Positions 7,631 through 13,563 of a stretch of DNA of 25,073 bases are shown here, one piece after another. How positions within the stretch are numbered: the first letter of the stretch is position 1; each line of letters begins with the position of its first letter. The notes beneath the pieces are model-generated. The model searched no databases and was not told where the DNA came from. It worked only from the letters and a program-made list of their open reading frames with translations. This stretch comes from JACDDK01 sp038198445 (lineage in GTDB: Bacteria > Actinomycetota > Rubrobacteria > Rubrobacterales > Rubrobacteraceae), in the NCBI GenBank assembly GCA_038198445.1, contig JBBPZZ010000029.1:1-25073 (forward strand), read 5' to 3'. The translations under genes were made by a program, and so were the position numbers.

Positions 7631-7655
7631 GGTTCACGCATTTGCCGGTTCACGC
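7631..7655. repeat. Direct repeat upstream of gnd, candidate operator
   Basis: GGTTCACGC occurs at 7631-7639 and again at 7647-7655, identical and 16 bases apart. The pair begins 45 nt upstream of the gnd start codon, where a regulator of the pentose-phosphate operon would bind. The regulator is unknown. Confidence 0.35.
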
Positions 7656-7903
7656 CCCTTGTACTTTATCTCCTGAAGCGGCTCATCGAAAGAGTCCGAG
7701 AACTTCTTTTGTCTCTTGCTCCAGCACTTCCAATACGCCCTCGGGTTAACCGTCCAGGAACCTGCGAGTATTGTCGCTTCGCCTCCTCTCAGAGTCGCTC
7801 TGCGTGGTCCGGCGTCGCCTCCAACACAACGTCCGGCATGATCGCGGAGTTACCATTCTAACCGCCAGACCAACCTCGCCGCCACTTCATGGGCCTTGAG
7901 CAT
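7656..7903 (-). pseudogene. Possible decayed coding fragments between ssb and gnd
   Basis: The 388 bases from 7586 to 7973 hold no intact gene. On the minus strand, short runs that look protein-like sit in different frames and are cut by stops: MLKAHEVAARLVWRLEW (7903-7850), MPDVVLEATPDHAERL (about 7838-7790), and PEGVLEVLEQETKEVLGLFR (about 7747-7686). The pattern suggests a small gene broken by frameshifts, but I recognise no family and chance is a real alternative. Confidence 0.2.
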
Positions 7904-7916
7904 TATGCGCGTGTTC

Positions 7917-7951
7917 AAAAAGAGAGGCCGGCCTCTCGAAAGAGACCGGCC
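7917..7951 (-). terminator. Rho-independent terminator of ssb
   Basis: On the minus strand GGCCGG-T-CTC pairs with GAG-A-(GG)-CCGGCC around a TTTC loop, giving about ten pairs with a two-base bulge. It is followed by TCTCTTTTT. It lies 23 nt after the ssb stop codon. The segment also contains the perfect 16-nt palindrome GAGAGGCCGGCCTCTC (7922-7937). Confidence 0.65.
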
Positions 7952-7973
7952 GTAAATGTGAGATGCGGCTGTT

Positions 7974-8411
7974 TCAGAATGGAATATCGTCGAAGTCTTC
8001 TTCGTTGATGTCCACGTCTTCGCGCTGGGAGCCCTTGCTCTGTCCGCCGCTTCGCCGACCGCCTCCCCCACCAGAAGAGCCGCCCTCGCCGTCGCTCCGA
8101 CCGCCGAGGAACTGGACGTTGTCGGCGACGACGTCCACCTTGTTGCGCTTGGAGCCGTCCTGGGCCTCCCAGGAGCGGAACTGGAGGCGCCCCTCGACCA
8201 GGATGGGGTCGCCCTTCTTCTTGTAGTTGGCTATGGTCTCGCCAAGCTCGCGCCACGCCGAGATGTCGAAGAAATCGACCTCCTCGTTCTTGGAGCGTAC
8301 CCGGTTCACCGCCAATCCGAAGTCGCAGACGGGGATGCCGCTGCCCGTGAACCTTAGCTCCGGGTCGCGGGTGAGATTACCGGCGAGTATTACCCTGTTG
8401 AAACTGACCAC
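7974..8411 (-). CDS. ssb: Single-stranded DNA-binding protein
   Basis: SSB coats single-stranded DNA and recruits replication and repair enzymes through its acidic tail. The 145-residue protein has an N-terminal OB fold (MVSFNRVILAGNLTRDPELR, then FFDISAWRELGE and GRLQFRSWE), a flexible Gly/Ser-rich linker (about 105-128), and the classical acidic tip ending DFDDIPF. The GTG at 8411 has GGGAGGAA at a good distance. It lies away from rpsF and rpsR, with DNA-processing genes upstream on the same strand, so it may be a second, specialised SSB. A promoter lies in the 94-nt gap and a terminator follows, so it can be transcribed alone. Confidence 0.96.
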   Translation of the reverse strand: MVSFNRVILAGNLTRDPELRFTGSGIPVCDFGLAVNRVRSKNEEVDFFDISAWRELGETIANYKKKGDPILVEGRLQFRSWEAQDGSKRNKVDVVADNVQFLGGRSDGEGGSSGGGGGRRSGGQSKGSQREDVDINEEDFDDIPF

Positions 8412-8445
8412 GCTTGGTTCCTCCCTGTTTGATCCTTGTGAAGCT

Positions 8446-8473
8446 AGTCTACAGAAACATCCCCGCTTCTCAA
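8446..8473 (-). promoter_or_regulatory. Predicted ssb promoter
   Basis: On the minus strand TTGAGA (8468-8473) and TAGACT (8446-8451) are separated by 16 bases. They match the -35 and -10 consensus in five and four positions. The predicted start at about 8439 gives a leader of roughly 28 nt containing the ribosome-binding site. Confidence 0.5.
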
Positions 8474-8505
8474 GTGTCTAAACTCGCGTCCGAGTGGCGG
8501 TTGAT

Positions 8506-9441
8506 TCAAGATCTGGTTACCGCCACGTCTACTTTCTTGTCTTTGATGGTGACGATCACATCCCCGTCCTCGTCGTTGCGGAATATCTTCGCGCCGACTT
8601 CCTGGAGGTGCTTCAAGGCTTCGGGCGTGGGGTGTCCATAGGGATTGTCCGCCCCGCACTGGACGACGGCTATTTTTGGAGGGAAGCGGCTCAGGAAGAG
8701 CGGGTTGGAAGAGGTCTTGGAGCCGTGATGGTTTACTTTGAGAAGCGTCAGGGGGCCGGTGTGTGGACCGTTCGCCAGGTATTCTTCCTCCTTCGGACCG
8801 GCGTCGCCGGCGAGCAAGACGCGCGCCGTGCCGTAGGTTAGGAGTATGGCGATGGAGTTGTCGTTGATCTCGGTGAAGAGGCCGCCCTCGGTGTCGGTGG
8901 GCGGCCCGATAACATCGGCCTCGACGCCTCCCCAATCCATCTGGTCTCCGTTGCGTGTTACGTTGAGCTTAGCGCCTTCTTCGCGCACTCCGCGCAGGAA
9001 AGCGTTGTAGGTGAGCGTCCCTTTCTCGTCGCCGGAGATGTAGACGCTTTCCACGGGGAAGGCGTCGAACACGTCGAGGAAGCCGCCGATGTGGTCGGCG
9101 TCGGGGTTGCTGACGATTATGCCGTCCAGGTTCTTTACGCCCCGGCTGTGGAGGAAGTCCACGACGTTCGGCCCCTCCTCGGAGCGACCGGCGTCTATGA
9201 GGTAGTCGGCGCCCCCGGCCTGCACGAGTACCCCGTCGCCCTGTCCGACATCTATGAAGCTGACCGAGAGCGAGCCGGAAGGCGGCGGCGATGCCCCGCC
9301 AAAGGTGCGCCCGGAGAGCAGCCCTCCGCATCCGGCCACGAGAAGTAGAAAGGCAAAGAGCAGAGCGAGCGAAAGCCCGCGGCGTAAAGCGCGTGGTGTT
9401 CTAGTTATTCGCGGCCCTCGGGGGTGAGACGGTCGATCCAC
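8506..9441 (-). CDS. ComEC/Rec2-type metallo-beta-lactamase lipoprotein
   Basis: The 311-residue product has a basic N-terminus, a hydrophobic stretch and a lipobox LVAGC (residues 34-38), so it is predicted to be a lipoprotein on the outer face of the membrane. The rest is the metallo-beta-lactamase domain found at the C-terminus of ComEC, without the ComEC channel: FIDVGQGDG (62-70), LIDAG (81-85), SNPDADHIGG (111-120), NDNS (193-196), LLAGDAG (209-215), VNHHGS (236-241) and NPYGHP (266-271). In ComEC this domain is a nuclease or phosphodiesterase. The first metal-ligand His of the HxDxDH motif is Asn112 here. The GTG start at 9441 overlaps the upstream gene by 37 bases; no other start keeps the signal sequence. 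Confidence 0.88.
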   Translation of the reverse strand: MDRPSHPRGPRITRTPRALRRGLSLALLFAFLLLVAGCGGLLSGRTFGGASPPPSGSLSVSFIDVGQGDGVLVQAGGADYLIDAGRSEEGPNVVDFLHSRGVKNLDGIIVSNPDADHIGGFLDVFDAFPVESVYISGDEKGTLTYNAFLRGVREEGAKLNVTRNGDQMDWGGVEADVIGPPTDTEGGLFTEINDNSIAILLTYGTARVLLAGDAGPKEEEYLANGPHTGPLTLLKVNHHGSKTSSNPLFLSRFPPKIAVVQCGADNPYGHPTPEALKHLQEVGAKIFRNDEDGDVIVTIKDKKVDVAVTRS

Positions 9442-10091
9442 TCGTCAGCCTCGGCGCGGGTTAGATCGGTTAGCGGTCTGCCGAGGCGGCTCTCCAGACG
9501 CTCCACACCGTTCTCGCCGCGCATCTCGACAGCAAGAGTCTTCAAAAGGTCTACCTGACTCTTGCGGGCTTTCTGCGAGCCCCCCCTTGACGCTTTCGCG
9601 GGGGCGGGTTTCTCGGCCTGCCCGTTGTCCTCGGCGGCGTCCGGGCTCGGCGCGGGAGCCTCTTCCACGCGCTGAGGCTGGCTCCGGATCGGGGTGGGCG
9701 CGGACGCGCCGCGGTTCTTCGCGGTCGGGGCGAAGTTACCGGCGGGCGGTGCGTCGTCGCCGTCGGAGAGCTCCTCTAGAGCTGTCGCGCCGACGTTCAC
9801 GGCGTCGCGCAGGGCGCGGGCCTTCGCGCGGGTCTCGGCCATCCGAATTACGTGCGGCGCGATGTTGCGTCCCACGTTGTCGGGAGAGGCATCGCCGATG
9901 CCGCTGAACACGCGGCCGTCTTCCATCTGGACGGTGGCTTTTATGACGGCGACGTTGCCGTTCGATTCATCGGGGACCTGGATCAACTCGGTGTCGATGC
10001 CCTTTAGCCCGCGGTTGTGGGCCTCGTCGAGCAGGCCGGCGAAGAGGACGTACTGCTTTCCCTGGCGCGTAATCATGAACTCGTCTCTCAT
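9405..10091 (-). CDS. Probable single-strand-annealing-type DNA recombination protein
   Basis: I take the ATG at 10091 (MRDEFMITRQGKQY), which forms an ATGA overlap with the helicase-loader stop codon and gives 228 residues. The frame stays open to 10289, but that part lies over the upstream gene and looks like out-of-frame sequence. Residues 1-107 form a compact domain with ITRQGKQYVLFAGLLDEA and the signature RMAETRAKARALRDAVN (83-99). A Pro/Ala-rich linker follows, then a helical C-terminal segment (about 172-228) with LTDLTRAEADEWIDRL. That last part resembles the tail of phage Rad52/ERF/RecT-type annealing proteins. I know the core as a conserved protein of unknown function; the annealing role is inferred from layout and its ssb and primosome neighbours. 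Confidence 0.7.
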   Translation of the reverse strand: MRDEFMITRQGKQYVLFAGLLDEAHNRGLKGIDTELIQVPDESNGNVAVIKATVQMEDGRVFSGIGDASPDNVGRNIAPHVIRMAETRAKARALRDAVNVGATALEELSDGDDAPPAGNFAPTAKNRGASAPTPIRSQPQRVEEAPAPSPDAAEDNGQAEKPAPAKASRGGSQKARKSQVDLLKTLAVEMRGENGVERLESRLGRPLTDLTRAEADEWIDRLTPEGRE

Positions 10092-10954
10092 AGGCCGCGT
10101 CGCACCTGAGCCTCCCTGTAGTCCTCGCCTTCGAGAGAGATCCAATCGCACATCGCGATGATCCGGCTGGCCGTCCGCTCCCCGAGCTGGGCCGCGAGGT
10201 CTTTGGGGCCAACGTTGGAGGTGAAGACTGTTGGAAGCTGCTCTCTGTAGCGATGGTTTACGATGACGAAAAGCCGCTCCTGCACCCATGCGCTAGGCCG
10301 CTCGGAACCCAGGTCGTCGAGCACCAGGAAGTCCGCGTTGTTTACGGTCTCCATCCACTCGTCGAGGTTGCGGCCCGGGTCGTTGTAGGTCCCGCGCATG
10401 TTGTCCAGAAGCTCGGGGACGGTAACGAAGAGCGAAGGTACCCGCTTCCTGCTCATTAGATCGTTCATGATGGCGACCGCGAGGTGCGTCTTGCCGGTGC
10501 CGACTCCACCGCAGAGATAGAGTCCTCGTCCGTCGTCCCGATTCTCCTCCCAGCCGTTGAGGTACTGCTCGACTTTCTCGGCGGCGCGGGTGGCGGCGGC
10601 GCTGACGTAGGGCTTGAAGTTGGCGAAAGTGTAGCCCTTCATCCGCTTACTGAGCCCGCTGCGGTCCTTGAGGATAGTAACGCGGGCGTCGCGGCGCATG
10701 AGCGCCCACTCGCGCTGGTCATTCTTCTGCTCGCACTCGGGAGTGCAGGGATGGTAGTACCACTCGCCGGGCTTCTCGTACTTCTTCTGGAGGGCTGGAG
10801 GGAACTCGACCCACTCGGCCTGAAGCTCGCGGCCGCAGTGGGGGCAGACCTGATCGTCGAGCCTCAAAGCCTCCGCTTGCTTATTCCGTCTCGCCGAAGA
10901 GCCACTCATAGCCTTCCCGGCGTCTGGCAGCAGATTGTCTATGCGTTCCACCAC
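10088..10954 (-). CDS. DnaI/DnaC-like replicative helicase loader (AAA+ ATPase)
   Basis: Helicase loaders of this family use ATP to place the DnaB-type helicase on single-stranded DNA. The 288-residue protein has an N-terminal zinc-finger-like motif (C37, C40, C70, C74), then an AAA+ core: Walker A GGVGTGKT (149-156), Walker B FLVLDDLG (209-216), sensor TSN (245-247) and an arginine-finger segment ERTASRI (259-265). The Cys-rich N-terminus is closer to DnaI than to E. coli DnaC. The GTG at 10954 overlaps the upstream DnaD-like gene by 74 bases. An ATG at 10909 (MSGSSARRN) with GGAAGG just upstream is a good alternative. It is coupled by ATGA to the annealing-type gene. Confidence 0.92.
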   Translation of the reverse strand: MVERIDNLLPDAGKAMSGSSARRNKQAEALRLDDQVCPHCGRELQAEWVEFPPALQKKYEKPGEWYYHPCTPECEQKNDQREWALMRRDARVTILKDRSGLSKRMKGYTFANFKPYVSAAATRAAEKVEQYLNGWEENRDDGRGLYLCGGVGTGKTHLAVAIMNDLMSRKRVPSLFVTVPELLDNMRGTYNDPGRNLDEWMETVNNADFLVLDDLGSERPSAWVQERLFVIVNHRYREQLPTVFTSNVGPKDLAAQLGERTASRIIAMCDWISLEGEDYREAQVRRGL

Positions 10955-11651
10955 TCACCCCCTCTCCCATCTTCAACGCCCCGCCTCTTACCGCCCCGCT
11001 CTGCTCCACCAGCCGGAGCTTCCGGTCCTTCTGGGTAAGCTCCATGTCCTCGAAAGTCTTCACGCCCTGCTGGACCCAACTCTCCAGGATGCTCCGCACG
11101 TAGCCCACGCGCCGCGCGTCGTTCTCGCTGGCGATCTTCAAAGCCTCCCTCACCACGTCCGGCGATACTCCGTCCCGCTCGCAGTATCCATTCAGGAACT
11201 CCAGTATGTGCGGCGCCGGAAGGCTCCCCATGAACTTGAAGTAGTCGTCCGCCGAAACTCCCTCCGGCTCGGCCCGCACCACCTCGATGTCGTAGACGGG
11301 TTTCTCCTCCACCGTCTGCTGAGGCGCTTCCTGAGGCTGCTCCTTTTCACGGACTCTAGCTCGCGCGGACGGCGGATGTTCCGCGACCTCCAGCCAGCCT
11401 TCGTGCTCGACTATGAATCCCGCGTTCAGGAGGGTGTCGAGCGCGGTCTCCACGTTCTCGGGCGTCGAGCGCAGGAGTTCGGAGATCTCCCCGGTCTCGG
11501 CGGAGTCCTGGCCTACGTCGGGGAGGATACGGAGCAACTCGTAGAGGGCCACGGCTTCAGCGCCGAGGTGCGGCATCCAGCGGATGTAGAGCCGGGCGCG
11601 TTCGCCCCGCGTCCGCTTCTCTCCCGGCGGTGTAAGCCTTATTCTCTCCAT
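10881..11651 (-). CDS. DnaD-like primosome/replisome organiser protein
   Basis: DnaD-family proteins remodel DNA and help the loader place helicase at origins or stalled forks, mainly in Firmicutes and their phages. The 256-residue product has an N-terminal winged-helix-like region (about 25-90) resembling the DnaD N-terminal domain. A charged linker (95-130) follows, then a C-terminal DnaD/DnaB2-type domain (135-202) with the hallmark Y-x(2)-SILESW-x(3)-GVKT at 184-199. It ends in GYEWLFGE, a tail style common in such proteins. The DnaI-like loader follows directly, the expected partner. The ATG at 11651 has no clear ribosome-binding site, but TATACT at 11662-11667 predicts an almost leaderless mRNA. 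Confidence 0.75.
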   Translation of the reverse strand: MERIRLTPPGEKRTRGERARLYIRWMPHLGAEAVALYELLRILPDVGQDSAETGEISELLRSTPENVETALDTLLNAGFIVEHEGWLEVAEHPPSARARVREKEQPQEAPQQTVEEKPVYDIEVVRAEPEGVSADDYFKFMGSLPAPHILEFLNGYCERDGVSPDVVREALKIASENDARRVGYVRSILESWVQQGVKTFEDMELTQKDRKLRLVEQSGAVRGGALKMGEGVSGGTHRQSAARRREGYEWLFGETE

Positions 11652-11661
11652 CCTAAGGACC

Positions 11662-11667
11662 AGTATA
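11662..11667 (-). promoter_or_regulatory. Predicted near-leaderless promoter of the DnaD-like gene
   Basis: TATACT on the minus strand is a near-consensus -10. The predicted transcription start, about 11655, leaves only four bases before the ATG. A TTGACC lies upstream, but 24 bases away, which is too far for a standard -35. Confidence 0.45.
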
Positions 11668-11706
11668 ACGGTCCATCGTCGGGGTCTCTACGGTCAAAAG
11701 TTTCCG

Positions 11707-12066
11707 CTAGTCCTTCAGGGTAGGCGGGGAGCCGGGGAGACTGTGATCCGAGGCGTCTATGCCGGGGATGAGCCCCTGGCTGGCGGCAAGCACGAAGAAG
11801 AGCGCGGCCACGGAGATAATGATGGCCGCGGTACCAAGACGCCGGGAGCCTAGAAAGTACCCTAGGACACCCAACGCGGCGCCGACGGCGCCGGCGGATA
11901 TATTCGCGGCCCCGCCGAATATGCCCCCGATGAATCCGCCCAATGCAAAAAGAACCCCGATTGCGGAGACGATCCTGCCCGCGAGCAGCTTCGCCTGACC
12001 CGCGTTCCGCGCGTCCGGCCCCTCGCCCTTTGGCATCCTCGTATCCCTGTCCTCGCTCAATGCCAT
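11707..12066 (-). CDS. Small integral membrane protein of unknown function
   Basis: The 119-residue product has a polar N-terminus of about 30 residues, then three hydrophobic segments (about 33-56, 58-76 and 80-100) rich in Gly and Ala, and a short polar tail. I recognise no family. The ATG at 12066 sits right against AGGAGGG, too close to use it; a TTG at 12060 (two codons in) is correctly spaced from the same site and may be the true start. It lies 55 nt upstream of the DnaD-like gene on the same strand, but that gene appears to have its own promoter. It is divergent from the ATP-grasp gene. Confidence 0.7.
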   Translation of the reverse strand: MALSEDRDTRMPKGEGPDARNAGQAKLLAGRIVSAIGVLFALGGFIGGIFGGAANISAGAVGAALGVLGYFLGSRRLGTAAIIISVAALFFVLAASQGLIPGIDASDHSLPGSPPTLKD

Positions 12067-12126
12067 CCCTCCTGGTACTCAGCCTTAATGGAGAACGTCA
12101 AAAATCCATTTAACCTGCCGCGCTAG

Positions 12127-12132
12127 TATAAT
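12127..12132 (+). promoter_or_regulatory. Predicted leaderless promoter of the ATP-grasp gene
   Basis: TATAAT is a perfect -10 hexamer. The expected transcription start at about 12139 falls three bases before the GTG start codon, and there is no ribosome-binding site. No good -35 is visible at 16-18 bases. Confidence 0.5.
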
Positions 12133-12141
12133 CCTCATCTT

Positions 12142-13563
12142 GTGAGATTCGAGCGCGCACTATCGGGAACCAACGAGGTATTTTCCGCAAGCGGAACACC
12201 ATACCCTACCTACGCGCCGATCCTGGAAGAGTTGAAGCGAACCGGTGTAGGGCGCTGGGAAGAAAACTTGCGCCGGGCGCACGGTCTCTTGCTGGACGAG
12301 CAGTACGCCTTCGGGATCAAGGAAGGCGACAAGACGCATCCGACGGATTGGATCCCTCGCATCGTCCCCGCCTCTGATTGGGAGCGCCTCGAGCGCGGCC
12401 TCACCCAGCGGATGCGCGCCATAAACGAGTTCCTTCGTCATCTGGAGGCCGGTAAGGAAAAGGTCGTGCCGAGAGAGGTCATAGAGAGCAGCATCCTCTA
12501 CGAAACCGGCTGGAAGAACCGCTTCGGCCCGGTGCCGGTTCGCCAGATCGCCTTTGACGTGGTAGCCGTAGAGAGCCAAAAATCCGGCCAAACTGGAGGC
12601 TGGGAATACCTCGTTATCGAGGAGAACGCCAAGATGCCCGTCGGACTCGCCGCCATGACCCGCCGCCGCAAGATGAGCAGCGAGGTCTTCTTCCCCAAAT
12701 CTCACGAAAGCCTTCCCGTAAGGTCCCTCGACGGATGGCTCTCCCGACTCGGCGACGCGTTGCGCGCCGCCTCTCCGAAAGGCCCCGACGCCACGCTCGC
12801 CGTCGTCTCAAGCGGTCCGACGGATCAGTTCTACCTCGACCATAACATCTACGCTGCGGAGATGAACGCCGTCCTGGCCGAGACCAGCGAGTTGCGTGTA
12901 GATAAAAGCGGCTACCTCCTCCACGATCCAACGGGCCGCCGCATAGATGTGATCTACGAGCGGGTAGACGAAGACAGGCTCTACGCCGAGGTTCCAGGGT
13001 TGCTGGAGTGCCACGTCGAGGGCAAGGTCCACATCCTCTTCGCGCCGAACTCAGAGATCATAGATGACAAGGGCGTGGGCGCGTTCGTTCCGGAGATGGT
13101 TCGGAGTTATCTCGGAGAAGAGCCGATGATAGAGAACGCCCGGACTTGGTCGCTCGCGGTCGAGGAGGATCGGCGCTACGTCATGGACCACTTCGACGAG
13201 CTGGTCGTCAAGAGCCGGGGCGGCTACGGCGGCAAAGAGGTCATGATCGGGCCGGAGGAGTCGAAAGAGACCATCGAGAAGTTCCGGAAGATGGTTGAGA
13301 ACAATCCCATCGAGTTCATCGCCCAGGAGATGATCGACTTCTCGACCCACGTCCTCTGCGAAACCAGCGAAGCTGGAGACGACTTCCTGCTGCGAGACTC
13401 CTTCGCCGACTACCGGATGCTCGTGCTCGCCCCCGACCCGGAAGACCTTCACGTAGTCGAGATGGTGCCGGGTTCTCTGAGCCGGGTCGCCGCGCCGGGC
13501 AAGCATATCGTCAACATATCCAGCGGAGGCAAGATGAAAGATACGTGGGTGTTGTCGCCATGA
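12142..13563 (+). CDS. Circularly permuted ATP-grasp type 2 protein
   Basis: ATP-grasp enzymes join a carboxylate to an amine or thiol with ATP; the circularly permuted type 2 group (formerly DUF404/DUF407) is thought to make peptide-like bonds, but its substrates are unknown. The 473-residue product shows group-typical blocks: an EENAKMPVGLAAM segment near residue 160, RRIDVIYERVDED near 270, FAPNSEIIDDKGVGAFVPEM near 305, an SYLGEEPM segment, and the glycine-rich LVVKSRGGYGGKEVMIGPE near 355. The usual partners, an alpha-E protein and a transglutaminase-like protein, are absent here. The GTG at 12142 is chosen because a perfect -10 ends ten bases before it. The stop overlaps the next gene's ATG (ATGA). 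Confidence 0.88.
   Translation: MRFERALSGTNEVFSASGTPYPTYAPILEELKRTGVGRWEENLRRAHGLLLDEQYAFGIKEGDKTHPTDWIPRIVPASDWERLERGLTQRMRAINEFLRHLEAGKEKVVPREVIESSILYETGWKNRFGPVPVRQIAFDVVAVESQKSGQTGGWEYLVIEENAKMPVGLAAMTRRRKMSSEVFFPKSHESLPVRSLDGWLSRLGDALRAASPKGPDATLAVVSSGPTDQFYLDHNIYAAEMNAVLAETSELRVDKSGYLLHDPTGRRIDVIYERVDEDRLYAEVPGLLECHVEGKVHILFAPNSEIIDDKGVGAFVPEMVRSYLGEEPMIENARTWSLAVEEDRRYVMDHFDELVVKSRGGYGGKEVMIGPEESKETIEKFRKMVENNPIEFIAQEMIDFSTHVLCETSEAGDDFLLRDSFADYRMLVLAPDPEDLHVVEMVPGSLSRVAAPGKHIVNISSGGKMKDTWVLSP

Noticed and set aside
7631..7655. PhoP/PhoB box reading of the GTTCAC repeats
   Set aside because: The repeat period is 16 bases instead of 11, and the units only partly match GTTCACC.
10092..10289. 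Upstream extension of the annealing-type gene
   Set aside because: It lies wholly over the helicase loader in another frame and reads as Arg-rich noise. The ATGA overlap at 10091 gives a natural start.
7974..11651. Prophage or phage remnant
   Set aside because: Although DnaD, DnaI, annealing and SSB genes are common in phages, there is no integrase, repressor, terminase or structural gene nearby, and a lipoprotein gene lies inside the run.
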